Source: Magnetococcales bacterium (GTDB lineage: Bacteria; Pseudomonadota; Magnetococcia; Magnetococcales; UBA8363). From it: a stretch of DNA of 45,904 nucleotides. Location of the stretch: contig PEAK01000031.1 in the NCBI GenBank assembly GCA_002753515.1, positions 1 through 45,904 on the forward strand. Direction: 5' to 3'. Position numbers and translations under genes: made by a program. The notes under the pieces were generated by a model, which did no database searches, was not told the origin of the DNA, and saw only the letters and a program-made list of their open reading frames with translations. Below, piece by piece: positions 23,590 through 33,702 of this stretch. Position 1 is the first letter of the stretch. Every line of letters starts with the position of its first letter.

Positions 23590-26500
23590 TCACCCCTCCC
23601 AGGGCCAATCGAGCCAGGCATCCATTAGGGGGAAATAGAGTCCCAGATGGATCGGTCGCTGCTCCAGGGCCTGGACCAATTGGGCGTACAGGTGTAATTG
23701 CTGCTGATAGCGTGCTTTTTCGTTGGCCAAAAAGCCGTCTCTGTCGCCCCCTTCGTGCTGGCTGGTCTTGTAGTCGCAAATCCAGCGAATGTTGTTGTCA
23801 TCGACAAAGGAGCGATCAATGATGACAGTCACCACCCTGTGGTTGACCATGCCGGAGAGCCGCCATTCGGCATGGGCTTCCTGGTGCCGCCCATCCAGCA
23901 GCCAGCGCCCCCTGGGGGAATCCAAAACATGGGTCAATCCCCGGATCACTTGGTTGACGGCATCGTCGAGGGCGCTCTGCGGCAATCCCAACTCTTCCAG
24001 GTGACGCCGAAAGCGCTTCTGCTCCTCAAGGATGCGTTGCACCGTCCAGGATTCAATCCCTTGGAGTGCCATGATCGCCAAGAAACGATGGATCACCGTA
24101 CCCACCAAACGCGCCTGGTTGCCCACCCAGTCAAACAGGATGGATTCCTGCGGCGGCGAATCGTCCGGGAATGCGACCCGTGTCCAGGTGGGAGGCGGTG
24201 GCAGTTGCCATTGCGGCACGAGACGCACGGGGGGGGGGATGGGACTTGCCATCCTTTCTTCTTCCCCGGTCTTGGCGTCATTGACCGCGAACGTATCGGC
24301 CAACGATTGCCACAAAACGGACAAAAACGATCCCGATGCCGGTATTTTCTGTTTTTCCTGAGCCAGACCCAACAGGTGCAGATTCTGTTTGGCACGGGTC
24401 ACGGCGACATACAACAATCGGCACACTTCATGGCGTGATTTTTCCTGCTCCATATCCCAGACAAAGCGATAGATTTCGTCCTCCGCATCGCCGTCCCAAC
24501 GCCCGATCGGGGCCAGGAGTGGTGCCAAGGCCCCCTCAAGCGCGGGTGGTTCCATCCACAACAACAGCCGTTTGTCATCCGTTTTCGGACGCCTGTCCAA
24601 TCCGGGCATGATGACGCAATCAAATTCCAACCCTTTCGCCTTATGGATGGTCATCACCACCAGGTTGGGATCGGCATCGGCATCGACGCTGGCATAAAGT
24701 TTCGCAACGTGTTCGGCCAATGTGTGCGTATCCAACGGGGCACCGTTGTTTTCCAGGGATTCCAGCAGCAAAAGGAAACTTTCCACATCCGTGAAAGATC
24801 CCATATCCGTCAGTGTGGCGGCCCCCCCCAGACGCCGCCACGTCCCTTCAATCCAGTTGCGCAGCGTCCCGGGACCGGGAAATGCTGACCAACGTCCGCG
24901 TTCGTTTGCCGCATCGTTGAAGATGGGCCGTACCCGTTCCAGAATGGTCTGCCCATCACGGGACAACAATCCGAGAAGATCGGGATGGTTCAGGCACGCG
25001 ATCACGGTTGCCCCGGGATTGAAATTGGCCACGATGTTTAAATCAGCAAGGGACAAACCGCACCAGGGGGCACGCAGCACCGCGAGCCAAGCGATGCCAT
25101 CACCGGGATGGATCAAGGCGCGTGTCAATGCCAATAAATCTTGAATGGCCGACAACCGTCCCAGGGGATGCAATTCCACCGCCTGGTAACGCAATCCTTT
25201 TTTTTGCAGATGGGACAGGATGAATTCCAAATGATTGCGGGTTCGGACCAGGATGCAGACACTTTGACCCCGTTGCCGGGCCTCTGCGGCGATGGCGACT
25301 GTCATTTGCGCCTCCTCATCGCGGCTGGCACACGCCCGGGGATACACCAACGTATCCCCCTCGCCTCCCGACAAAGAGGATTGCGATGTTTTAAAGGGGA
25401 CCGCCCCCTTTTCCGGGCAGGCCACCCGGGGAAAAGCGGCTTGCATGGTTTCGTTGACCCAGGTCACCAAACCGGGCAGGGAGCGAAAATTCACCTCCAA
25501 AAACAGGGGATGCGTCATCACCGGGGCAATGCCCTGTTGCTGGACCATCAGGAAAAGCCCCACATCGGCCTCGCGAAACCGATAGATCGATTGCATGGGA
25601 TCACCAACCAGGAACAAGGTTTGCCCCTCCTGGGGGGTCCAACCGGCGACCAATCGTTGCAACAATTCGTACTGCGCACGCGACGTATCTTGAAATTCAT
25701 CAACCAGGATATGGCGGATACGATGATCCAGGCGCAATGCCACATCCGTGGGATTGTCGCTGGAGCCCAGGGCCTGAATCGCCCGTCGTGCCACCTCCCC
25801 GTGATCGACGCTCTCCCGGGAGGCGAATTCCACCATTAACAAGCCGACGGCATTCTTGAGGAGGGTCAGCAAGGCTTGCAAAACGTCCCACTGTTCCCCT
25901 GAGTAAAAGGATGAGGGTAACCGCCTGAGTTTATGGATGCCTTGTTGCAGGTTGGGTATTGCACCCAACTCCCCCACCAGTGCGGCCACCCTTTCCTTCA
26001 TGGCGGTGAAAAGTTCTTTTTCCCCGGGGGTTTTCGCATGGGTTTTGGCTGGGAAACCGAGGCGCACATCCCATTTCTGGCGCCACCCCCCCTCTTGGGT
26101 CAGGAGAATGGCGGCCAATTCCTGCCACATGAGAACATCGGCAACGGCAGTCCCCGGGGGATCCCTTCGCCCCACCCACGGGGAGCGCGTTTTCTGATTC
26201 GTGGAGAGTATGGACCGGGAAAAGTCCATGATGGCGAGCAATTCCGGCCACCAGGAGGGGGGGATCGTCTCTTGAACCAGCCGCAGTTCCTTCTCGATCA
26301 CGATTTGCAGTGTCTGGTTCAACCCTTTGCGCAACCCGGCATCGTCTCCCGCTATGACGTGGCGCAACCATTGATCCCGGCGTTCCAACAGATCCACCAG
26401 CATGGATTCAATCCGCGCCCAATCGTTGTCCAGATGGGCGAAAAGACGTTCCACAGCTTTTTTCCACGGCGGCGGCTCCCGGGTGAAAACATCCAGGGTC

Positions 26501-26961
26501 GCCCGGGCTGCATGGCGATACAATTCTTTGGGATTCTCCGAGATATCCGCCCGGCCCCCCAGTTCGGTCAACAGGGGTAATTGCCGGACGATGGCGTGAC
26601 ACAAGGCATCGATCGTCAGGATGCGCAATCGATTGGGATTGTCACGCAAGCGCCAGTTGCGCTGCCGATCCCGTTGCAACACCTTCCGAGCCAATTGTGC
26701 ATTGTTCTCGGCAAACGCATCCTTGGGGTGTGGATCCTCGGCATGGGCCAGGGCTTGCAACACCCGATCCTTCATCTCCGCCGCCGCTTTTTTGGTGAAG
26801 GTGATGGCCACGACCTCTTCGGGATCATCCACCAAGCTCAGAAGCGCCAAAATCCTTTGCGTCAACAACCCCGTCTTGCCAGAACCCGCCGGGGCTTGCA
26901 CGATAAAGGAACGGAACACATCCAAAGCGGTGGCGCGTGCCGCGGCATCACTCAAGGTCAT
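23590..26961 (-). CDS. AddA-like UvrD/REP helicase-nuclease
   Basis: 1123 residues from ATG 26961 (GAGGATACCAGTG upstream; the longer frame to 27027 overlaps the partner gene). Walker A APAGSGKT (24-30), AITFTKKAAAEM (motif Ia), VDEFQDTSRAQYELL (Walker B, motif II), LVGDPMQSIYRFREADVGLF (motif III), TIHKAKGLEFDCVIMPGLD (motif V) and LLYVAVTRAKQNLHLLG (motif VI) are all present. The C-terminal PD-(D/E)XK nuclease has IDRSFVDD and CDYKTS (Asp1063, Lys1065). AddAB/RecBCD-type complexes resect double-strand breaks for RecA. The upstream AddB-like gene overlaps by 14 bp. Confidence 0.9.
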   Translation of the reverse strand: MTLSDAAARATALDVFRSFIVQAPAGSGKTGLLTQRILALLSLVDDPEEVVAITFTKKAAAEMKDRVLQALAHAEDPHPKDAFAENNAQLARKVLQRDRQRNWRLRDNPNRLRILTIDALCHAIVRQLPLLTELGGRADISENPKELYRHAARATLDVFTREPPPWKKAVERLFAHLDNDWARIESMLVDLLERRDQWLRHVIAGDDAGLRKGLNQTLQIVIEKELRLVQETIPPSWWPELLAIMDFSRSILSTNQKTRSPWVGRRDPPGTAVADVLMWQELAAILLTQEGGWRQKWDVRLGFPAKTHAKTPGEKELFTAMKERVAALVGELGAIPNLQQGIHKLRRLPSSFYSGEQWDVLQALLTLLKNAVGLLMVEFASRESVDHGEVARRAIQALGSSDNPTDVALRLDHRIRHILVDEFQDTSRAQYELLQRLVAGWTPQEGQTLFLVGDPMQSIYRFREADVGLFLMVQQQGIAPVMTHPLFLEVNFRSLPGLVTWVNETMQAAFPRVACPEKGAVPFKTSQSSLSGGEGDTLVYPRACASRDEEAQMTVAIAAEARQRGQSVCILVRTRNHLEFILSHLQKKGLRYQAVELHPLGRLSAIQDLLALTRALIHPGDGIAWLAVLRAPWCGLSLADLNIVANFNPGATVIACLNHPDLLGLLSRDGQTILERVRPIFNDAANERGRWSAFPGPGTLRNWIEGTWRRLGGAATLTDMGSFTDVESFLLLLESLENNGAPLDTHTLAEHVAKLYASVDADADPNLVVMTIHKAKGLEFDCVIMPGLDRRPKTDDKRLLLWMEPPALEGALAPLLAPIGRWDGDAEDEIYRFVWDMEQEKSRHEVCRLLYVAVTRAKQNLHLLGLAQEKQKIPASGSFLSVLWQSLADTFAVNDAKTGEEERMASPIPPPVRLVPQWQLPPPPTWTRVAFPDDSPPQESILFDWVGNQARLVGTVIHRFLAIMALQGIESWTVQRILEEQKRFRRHLEELGLPQSALDDAVNQVIRGLTHVLDSPRGRWLLDGRHQEAHAEWRLSGMVNHRVVTVIIDRSFVDDNNIRWICDYKTSQHEGGDRDGFLANEKARYQQQLHLYAQLVQALEQRPIHLGLYFPLMDAWLDWPWEG

Positions 26962-29668
26962 CACTGGTATCCTCAAGTTGGGTATCGATGCGACACAACG
27001 GGTGCAAATCACAGCGTTTGCACGCACCGGGAAGGGGGGTGACCGATGCCTTCCCCTGAACGAATTCCCGGGCCAAGGTTGCGATCACCGCATGCCAATG
27101 TTTGGTCAACTCGGAAAATGCCGGTGGTTGCAAATCGCCCAGGTCTTTGGGCTTCCAGGAGACCCCTGGCAACAGGCCCGGTGTTTCCGCGAGGCCGGCA
27201 AACTGTTTGATGGTCCCGGACAATTGCCCGTAGGCCAAGGCGGCGATTTTTTGTTGGACAGCCAGGGCATAGATCGGCATTTGCGGATCCCTGGGGCGAT
27301 CACCGAACCAATCCCCGACGCGAACGGCCCCTGTTTTATAGTCGATGATCAGCAGCGCGTCATCCTCCAGTCCATCGATGCGATCCATGCGGTAACTCAG
27401 CTCCAAATCTTCACACTTCCATGATCCCTCTTTCTCCACCTCCTTCACGGTGAAATTTCTTTCCCGACGCTCTTCAATCCGCATCCAATGGGTCACAAGA
27501 TGTATCTGCCGCTTTTTTTCCCAAACCACAAATTCTTCTGGAAAATTTTTCAAGAATCCGACTGAGGCGGGATCCAGGATGAGGTCACACGCCTTGGTTA
27601 CCGCGGCCTCGCGCTTTTCATCGGTCAACTGTTGTTGCCAATCCGCCAAGGAAAATCCCGGGGCCAGGAGTTCTGCCAACACACGATGGGTGAGTTGTCC
27701 GCGCTCGCTTGGTGACAAACCGCTCTGGTTGACGGGCATGGACGTGGCGTGCAAACGGAAGCGGGCAAAGGCCTGAAACGGACATAACGATTGCGCTTTG
27801 ATGACCCCGGTGGGATACGTTTTCCCCGGTCTCGGGGCGAGCGGCGGCGGGGTGTCATCGCTGATGGTTTCAAGCTGGCGATGGTGCCAAACCTCATGGG
27901 AGAAATCGCTGTTTTTCAGAGGGGGTGACACCCTTTCCGGCAGTTGTCCCACGAGGGGACTGACACGTAGCGCCCGGTCGCCATCCCGCCCGGGATAGCT
28001 CACCACGACCTCGGGGGCGGCCGTCAACAAACTTGCGGTGATGCGTGAGGCGAATTCGTACTCGCGTTCGCTGGAAGAGCGGGGCATTCCCAGGCGTTTT
28101 TGCATCCCCCGGGGTAAAAACGGATTGGCTTTGGGTTGTGGCGGCCACTCTTCGTCCGACAATCCCATGACCCACAAAGCGGCAAAGGTTTCCCCCCCCG
28201 CCTCCAGGGAACCCAACAGTTGCACCGGTGCTTCTCGTCCACCCTCCGGTTGGTAGAGGGTTTCACCGGCACCATGTTCCAGGATGGCCAATGCCTGATC
28301 GTAATCCAGAGCGGGTTCCATCGCTTCCAGGGACGATAAGTCAAAGAGCAGGCCATTCCAGGCTTGCACCAGGGGATACTCGCCCGTTGACGATTCTTTC
28401 GCGGCCCCCGGCCAGCCGATCTTTGTTAGAATAGCCGCGAATCGTTTGGCCCATGCCGCTGGGGAAACTATTTCTTTTGTCACCAGTTCCCCTTCTTGCA
28501 AAACGGCTAACAGTGTTGCCAGGTGGGGGGGGGAATCCTTTGATTCACAGAGCGCATGCAATTCCCGCAGGGTCATTTTTTGCCAACCTTGTGCCCGCCA
28601 CAGGATATCCAGTCCGGCGCGCACGTGATGTTCGGCAACGCCCCCCAGGCAATAGGGGCTGAGTAACAAGCGACTGAGTGTGGTTGGCGTACAAAACCCA
28701 TCCCGGTACACGTGCAGGAAAAACAGGGCATCCGCGATCACCGGCATCTCCCGTAACGGAAACCCCATGGACAGGTTGAACAGGGGGGATTCCGGCAAGG
28801 CGTGCCATTCCCGGGCCCCTGGATAAAACACCTGGGTAAAAATACGGATGATGGCATTGCGCCATTGCCCCAGAGCGGGATGAATGATGGCTATGCTGCC
28901 GGTATCGTGAATGATGGGATCCCGATCCTGAGCCAGACGCGAATCCAAGCAATCCTTGGCCCAATGGGCGGCACTGCGTATCTCCTCCTCATGATCGGGC
29001 AGCATCCGCAGAGAGGGGGATGCCTGGAAGGTTTCCGGGACATACAGCATGATTTCCGTCCCCTGTTTTTCCATACTGGCGAAAAGGTGCGCCAGGGCGG
29101 GGGATAAGGTGTCGAAGCCAGCCAGAATAATCCCGGGGGGGAGGGCGACGAGATGCCCATCGCGTTGCAAGTAACCGGGAAGCTCCGCCTGGGTCACAAG
29201 CCGCCGGCGTTCTTTTTCCCGCTGAAAGCTCAGAACCCATGCGGCAAAGGCTTCGGTATCCTCATGACCTTGAAATTCAGCATCCCCGGGGGACACATGC
29301 CAAGCGCACAGCCATTGCCACCCCTCCATGGCCAAGGCGACCGAGCGGTGTGGCCACATCAGTTTTTTCTTGCGCGTTCCATATTCGGCAATGATGCGCA
29401 ACCAGAGTTGGCGTTCCGCCCATGGTGACAAAAGACCTGGCGGCTCGGGCATTCGGTTCAACAATTCAAGCCATAGTTTGCACAACCACGCCTGAAGGGG
29501 GATAATATCGACGGTCGGCCAGGTCATTTGTCCCCGGGCGGCCCTGAAAGCGTTCATTCTTCGGCTCAGATGCCCGGACAACCTTTGGTTGACGGTAACG
29601 ACCACACAGCCCCGATCCAATTGGGTGCTTAACGCTTCGATGCCTTGGATCGAGGATGATGACAACAC
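26948..29668 (-). CDS. AddB-like PD-(D/E)XK nuclease with Fe-S cysteines (probable DNA repair protein)
   Basis: 906 residues from GTG 29668, which has GGAGAATT before it; reading on to an upstream start at 29815 would run 160 bp into the divergent TPR gene. An inactivated helicase-like N-terminal part has VVTVNQRLSGHLSRRM and TVDIIPLQAWLCKLW, as in the 900-residue repair proteins that pair with UvrD-type helicases. The C-terminal nuclease has RGQLTHRVLAELL, DRIDGL and IDYKTG (Asp776, Lys778). Cys629 together with Cys883, 886 and 892 (CX2CX5C) forms the AddB-type iron-sulfur arrangement that locks the nuclease fold. Partner of the AddA-like protein. Confidence 0.8.
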   Translation of the reverse strand: MLSSSSIQGIEALSTQLDRGCVVVTVNQRLSGHLSRRMNAFRAARGQMTWPTVDIIPLQAWLCKLWLELLNRMPEPPGLLSPWAERQLWLRIIAEYGTRKKKLMWPHRSVALAMEGWQWLCAWHVSPGDAEFQGHEDTEAFAAWVLSFQREKERRRLVTQAELPGYLQRDGHLVALPPGIILAGFDTLSPALAHLFASMEKQGTEIMLYVPETFQASPSLRMLPDHEEEIRSAAHWAKDCLDSRLAQDRDPIIHDTGSIAIIHPALGQWRNAIIRIFTQVFYPGAREWHALPESPLFNLSMGFPLREMPVIADALFFLHVYRDGFCTPTTLSRLLLSPYCLGGVAEHHVRAGLDILWRAQGWQKMTLRELHALCESKDSPPHLATLLAVLQEGELVTKEIVSPAAWAKRFAAILTKIGWPGAAKESSTGEYPLVQAWNGLLFDLSSLEAMEPALDYDQALAILEHGAGETLYQPEGGREAPVQLLGSLEAGGETFAALWVMGLSDEEWPPQPKANPFLPRGMQKRLGMPRSSSEREYEFASRITASLLTAAPEVVVSYPGRDGDRALRVSPLVGQLPERVSPPLKNSDFSHEVWHHRQLETISDDTPPPLAPRPGKTYPTGVIKAQSLCPFQAFARFRLHATSMPVNQSGLSPSERGQLTHRVLAELLAPGFSLADWQQQLTDEKREAAVTKACDLILDPASVGFLKNFPEEFVVWEKKRQIHLVTHWMRIEERRERNFTVKEVEKEGSWKCEDLELSYRMDRIDGLEDDALLIIDYKTGAVRVGDWFGDRPRDPQMPIYALAVQQKIAALAYGQLSGTIKQFAGLAETPGLLPGVSWKPKDLGDLQPPAFSELTKHWHAVIATLAREFVQGKASVTPLPGACKRCDLHPLCRIDTQLEDTSDDLE

Positions 29669-31191
29669 AATTCTCCAGTCCTCTTGGAAAAAGACACGCC
29701 AGATTGTGGCCCATCCTGCTCGGTGCCAGTCTCTTCTTATGCGTACAAATGACTCCGGGGTGGTCAGCCACGGATGCTGCGACCTGGGAGGAGTTTGCCA
29801 CAGCCTTATCCTCATGGAAAGAGGGGAGTACTCCTGATCAACCTTTGGAGAAGATGCTGGATGCCCTCAAGATGACGGGCAGCCTTCCGGATCGGGTCAC
29901 CGTCCAGGTTGTTTTTAAAACGTTTCGCCTGGCGCATGCGGAACAACGGGCCGGTTATCTGGAGCGTAGCGAATTATTGTATACCAAGGCGTTTCACTGG
30001 TTGGAAAATCGCTACAGCCCCGATGATATGATTTTGCTTGATCCTTTGATAGAACTATCCTCTTTGTGGCTGGCCAAGGGGGACCATTCGCGAGCCATTC
30101 AGGCCTTGAATCGCGGCCTGCGCATTATCGAAAAGAATGATGGAGAATCCCATCTTTTCGCGACCGTTATCCATGAACGGTTGGCAACACTCTATGCCCA
30201 CATGGGTAAACCCGCGTTGGCGGAGCATCATGAAAAACAGCTCTTATATTTATGGCAACAGGCCAATAAGCCCAACTCCATCGTTACAGCAGTTATCGAG
30301 AAAGACCAGTTAGCATGGCTTTGGCAAGGGGGCAAGGACGATAGCGCCATGACCCATATTGCCAAGATTATGGCAATCCTGACAAAAAACAATGGACCCT
30401 ATCGGGAAGCGGGGATTTCCCTGATGTTGCCCCTGGTGCGGCACAGCGCCACCATGAAAGATGAAGAAAAGATTCGCGCCCTGAAGGATTACTTGCTGGA
30501 AAGGGAAAACACCCTGGGTGACAAACATCCCGGCCTGATATCCGTGCTGCTGGAGCTGGCACATCTCCATCAAAAACGTGGGGAACTATCGCTGGCTTTT
30601 CCCTTGTTGCACCGAAGCTTGCAATTGGTCAACGAATTCTTTGGTCAAAACCATCCGGGAATCGCCCAGATTTATCTGGATTTGGCTGAAAATCATCGCC
30701 TGCTGCAACAAGACGAGGAAGCTCTCTCCTTTTATGGTCGCGCTACAGCCATCCTGCGAGGTCGTTCGGGAGAGTACGGCACCATCCTGTTGCCGATTCT
30801 CGCGGGTCAAACAAGCATTTACAAAAAGAGAAACCAGATTGTGCAGGCGGAACAATCACAAATGGAAACCTTGACCCTGCTGGTGCAAACACCCCATACC
30901 CCGGCAAGTGTACTCGAGGCGGCGCAAACGGAACACAAGGAGTTGGTAGCCCTGTTGCGGCAGAAGGAAAACGCGCCGGAACAACCTGAAACACTAAAGT
31001 TCAAGGCATTGGTTGCCCTGATGCAACGGGATTTGGCACATACCGGTTTGGATCCGGGTCCTGCGGACGGTGATTTGGGGTCGAAAACCGTGAAGGCGAT
31101 GCATGATTTTGCAAAACGGATCGGACTGCCGGCGAGTGCGACAATCACCAAACAATCGATATTGCGACTCTTGGAACAGTTACCCCCTTGA
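29656..31191 (+). CDS. Exported TPR protein with C-terminal peptidoglycan-binding domain
   Basis: 511 residues; ATG 29656 (or 29659) follows GGATCGAGG. Signal peptide about 12-38 (ILLGASLFLCVQMTPGWSA). The chain is mainly helical repeat: kinesin-light-chain-like TPRs are seen at ALNRGLRIIEKNDGESHLFA, HPGLISVLLELAHLHQKRGE and HPGIAQIYLDLAENHRLLQQ. The last about 60 residues (ALMQRDLAHTGLDPGPADGD ... KAMHDFAKRIGL) match a PG_binding_1 domain. It likely scaffolds proteins at the cell wall. Its start region overlaps the divergent AddB-like start by about 13 bp. Confidence 0.75.
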   Translation: MMTTQFSSPLGKRHARLWPILLGASLFLCVQMTPGWSATDAATWEEFATALSSWKEGSTPDQPLEKMLDALKMTGSLPDRVTVQVVFKTFRLAHAEQRAGYLERSELLYTKAFHWLENRYSPDDMILLDPLIELSSLWLAKGDHSRAIQALNRGLRIIEKNDGESHLFATVIHERLATLYAHMGKPALAEHHEKQLLYLWQQANKPNSIVTAVIEKDQLAWLWQGGKDDSAMTHIAKIMAILTKNNGPYREAGISLMLPLVRHSATMKDEEKIRALKDYLLERENTLGDKHPGLISVLLELAHLHQKRGELSLAFPLLHRSLQLVNEFFGQNHPGIAQIYLDLAENHRLLQQDEEALSFYGRATAILRGRSGEYGTILLPILAGQTSIYKKRNQIVQAEQSQMETLTLLVQTPHTPASVLEAAQTEHKELVALLRQKENAPEQPETLKFKALVALMQRDLAHTGLDPGPADGDLGSKTVKAMHDFAKRIGLPASATITKQSILRLLEQLPP

Positions 31192-31212
31192 GTCCTGAGG
31201 AACGAACGAGCG

Positions 31213-31251
31213 CACTGTCCGTGAAAGCTCGCAAGCCCTCTACGGACAGTG
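31213..31251. terminator. Convergent-gene hairpin
   Basis: CACTGTCCGT (31213-31222) and ACGGACAGTG (31242-31251) form a perfect 10-bp stem with a 19-nt loop between the convergent TPR and hsp20 genes. It has no T-tract, so termination is only presumed. Confidence 0.45.
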
Positions 31252-31278
31252 GCATCGACCGATTCCCGTACTCAAACC

Positions 31279-31716
31279 TCAATGAACCTGGACCTGAATG
31301 GCGCGGGGTTTGGCCTCTTCCAATTTGGGCAACGTGACTTCCAACACCCCATTCTTGTAGGACGCCTGAATTTTGGCGATGTCGGTGGTATTCGTCAACT
31401 GGAAGGTGCGGCTGAAGCGACCAAAGGGCCTTTCCACACGTTGATAGTTATCCTTGTGCGCCTCATCGTCAAAACGGCGTTCCCCGGATATGGTCAGGAG
31501 TCCGTTATCGACGTTAACCCGAATATCCTTCTGTTCCATGCCGGGGACGTCCGCTTTCAGAATGATTTGATTTTCATCCTCGCGGATATCAACCCGGAGT
31601 GGCCATTGGGTCATCTGTCCGTTTGTGTCGTCCATGTCGCGATCGAACAAACGATTGATCTCATTTTGGAGGACGCGAAAGTTACGAAAAGGATCATAAT
31701 TAACCAGTGTAGCCAT
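31279..31716 (-). CDS. Small heat-shock protein, Hsp20 family
   Basis: 145 residues from ATG 31716, with CAGGAGATGG upstream. N-terminal arm YDPFRNFRVLQNEINRLFDR; the alpha-crystallin domain (about 42-140) includes LRVDIREDENQIILKADVPG, the DNGLLTISGERR strand and the closing A-x-x-x-NGVLEV motif (ASYKNGVLEVTLPK). A short tail (AIQVQVH) is an IxV-like oligomerisation signal. ATP-independent chaperone that holds unfolded proteins. No HrcA or CIRCE-type repeat was seen upstream. Confidence 0.93.
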   Translation of the reverse strand: MATLVNYDPFRNFRVLQNEINRLFDRDMDDTNGQMTQWPLRVDIREDENQIILKADVPGMEQKDIRVNVDNGLLTISGERRFDDEAHKDNYQRVERPFGRFSRTFQLTNTTDIAKIQASYKNGVLEVTLPKLEEAKPRAIQVQVH

Positions 31717-31886
31717 TGTCCATCTCCTGTTGTCTAACATTACGGGTTATACTTCATAGATCGGGGCGCCCGCCTTACGCCCAAAGAGATAGGGACCTTT
31801 CAAACCAATGCAAGGGGGATGGCAAAAAAAACCGTTCACGGACACATAACTCGAAGGGGTGATGTGCCTACGGGAAACCACCGCAT

Positions 31887-32825
31887 TCACACCTTGTCCG
31901 AAAAAACATCGTCCAACGATTGGGCGTCCAATATCCGCAGACTCCACTCCTCCAGAGATGGCGGCTCGGCCTTGGCTAACTTTTCGTTGGCCCAGTCCGG
32001 TATGGTACCGAAACGACGTTGCAATTGGCGCGTCAGGATCGTAGCCTCACCATCACGGTGACCTTTCCGCATTCCTATCCGTTCCACACTCGTAATGTAC
32101 GGCATTTTCTGATTCTCCTCAAAAGTAGCAATTTCCGCGAGCAACCTGTCATCAAGTTCTTCCGGCAGATAAAGCACCCAGTCGATAAACCGAAATAGGT
32201 CGATCACTTGTTGGCGATTGAAACCACTTTGATACAATCCCCGAATCAAACGCCGCTTTTCTTGATACCGATCCCCCGCCCGATGCTTGGTTTTTTTGGC
32301 CTGGAGATGGGCCAGCGTCACAATGGCAAAGGGATTGGTGGACTTTTCCAAATCAGTTTCAGGGTAGTCCAGCAGTTTGACCGATGTAAACTGATAACTC
32401 TGCTTCGTCCCCCAAAGGTCGTAACGGAATTCCGTTGGTCGCCAACCTTCCTCCTCGTCCGCCAGAATGGCCAAGCCAACCACAGGCACCTGGTACAAAT
32501 CATACGCCCGGTACTGGTAGACATACATTCTTTCGGTAAAGTTCGCCTGACGATTTCCCTGGATTTCAATATGGATCAACACCCAAAGTTCAACGCCATC
32601 ACGCCGCCACACCTTGACCAGCTTGTCCATGCGCCGATCACCGATCTGAGAGTCACGGGTGATGCGGGACAACTCTTTGTCAAGGAATTCAAATCCTCGC
32701 TCCCAGTCGATACCCTCATGGGCCACCGGGAGAAAAAAAGCTAAAAATTCAGGGAAATAGCCTTCCAGGATATCTTTCCATGGTACGTCAAACGCATCGT
32801 TTGCGGGATTTTCGTTGATTTCCAT
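31887..32825 (-). CDS. Rpn/YhgA-like PD-(D/E)XK nuclease family protein
   Basis: 312 residues from ATG 32825; a GTG at 32834 is the alternative. FPEFLAFFLPVAHEGIDW, RITRDSQIGDRRMDKLVKVW and ELWVLIHIEIQGNRQANFTE form the putative nuclease core (Asp in RMDKLV, Glu-x-Gln in HIEIQG). ERMYVYQYRAYDLY and the late IGMRKGHRDGEATILTRQLQ, with a DUF4351-like end, follow. Rpn proteins promote RecA-independent recombination or relate to transposition functions; many copies occur in some genomes. It lies 44 bp after the Bat operon on the same strand but is probably unrelated to it. Confidence 0.75.
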   Translation of the reverse strand: MEINENPANDAFDVPWKDILEGYFPEFLAFFLPVAHEGIDWERGFEFLDKELSRITRDSQIGDRRMDKLVKVWRRDGVELWVLIHIEIQGNRQANFTERMYVYQYRAYDLYQVPVVGLAILADEEEGWRPTEFRYDLWGTKQSYQFTSVKLLDYPETDLEKSTNPFAIVTLAHLQAKKTKHRAGDRYQEKRRLIRGLYQSGFNRQQVIDLFRFIDWVLYLPEELDDRLLAEIATFEENQKMPYITSVERIGMRKGHRDGEATILTRQLQRRFGTIPDWANEKLAKAEPPSLEEWSLRILDAQSLDDVFSDKV

Positions 32826-32868
32826 CATCGCCAACGTGAATGACCTAAAGAGCGCTTAACCCGGAGAA

Positions 32869-33702
32869 TTACTGGTTGGAGGGTTCCCTGGTCTTCCCCT
32901 GCACCATCACCAAGGCCGAAGAACGGATCCAGGCACTCCGACCATTACCGAGCGCAATACGGCACCAATCCTCGCGTCTTTCCAAAACCGTCACTTCGGT
33001 CCCGGAAGGTAACGGTTGGGCAAAGCTGAGAGGGGCATTGATGGAATCGGCGGCACGCGCCAAGGTTTCTTCCGGGATGATGACGGCGTCATCCCGCCCT
33101 TCATGGTTCCACACTCCCTGGGCGATGACAGCCATCCATAAGACACTCGGTATCACCGCCCCGAACCGTGCCAAGGGGGAGCCAAAACGCACGGCAACCA
33201 GGATGCCACTGGCCGCCAGCAGGAAAAACAAAGCACCCAATGCCTGACGTTTGCTCTCGGAAAACAGGAACCACCAGGATAAGAAACGGTCCCAGCCACC
33301 CTCTCCCACAGGACGCGGCACCCAGGAGGGTAAAAGGCTACGGGCATAATGGAGGTTGATCCGGGCGCGTTCGTGCGTTGGGTCCAAAAGCAGCGCCCGA
33401 CGAAAGGCCAGGACAGCCGCTCCCACATGCCCCCCCTGCACAGCGGCTACGCCGATATTGGTTTCCAGCTCGACATTGGCCCCCACCTCGTCCGCCAACG
33501 CCGCAAACAAGCGTTCCGCCTGGCGAAATCCCTCCATCCGTATCGCGGCGTCACGCTCACCTTGAGCCTTGGCAAAGCTTTCAATAGCCTCTTTAACCCG
33601 ATCCGGCAAGGTTCCCCGATCCCCGGCAAGGGCCACGGAACCGATTAACAGCAGGGATACCAGAAGCCCGACTCGGCAAGCCAAGGTAACGATGATTTTC
33701 AT
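32869..33702 (-). CDS. BatE-like TPR/SH3 protein
   Basis: 277 residues; the start overlaps the BatD-like stop by 4 bp. Signal peptide about 1-26 (LLIGSVALA). TPR-like helices (about 60-125: NVELETNIGVAAVQGGHVGA, AFRRALLLDPTHERARINLH) precede two membrane helices (about 155-173 and 182-200). A C-terminal SH3-like domain (LPSGTEVTVLERREDWCRIA ... GRSAWIRSSALV) ends the protein. Order and domains match BatE of Bat operons; the SH3 may bind peptidoglycan. Last gene of the seven-gene operon. Confidence 0.75.
   Translation of the reverse strand: MKIIVTLACRVGLLVSLLLIGSVALAGDRGTLPDRVKEAIESFAKAQGERDAAIRMEGFRQAERLFAALADEVGANVELETNIGVAAVQGGHVGAAVLAFRRALLLDPTHERARINLHYARSLLPSWVPRPVGEGGWDRFLSWWFLFSESKRQALGALFFLLAASGILVAVRFGSPLARFGAVIPSVLWMAVIAQGVWNHEGRDDAVIIPEETLARAADSINAPLSFAQPLPSGTEVTVLERREDWCRIALGNGRSAWIRSSALVMVQGKTREPSNQ

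Noticed and set aside
31747-31947. 66-codon minus-strand frame between hsp20 and the Rpn-like gene
   Set aside because: Its first half reads the Rpn-like 3' end in another frame, and it has no ribosome site; kept as non-coding.
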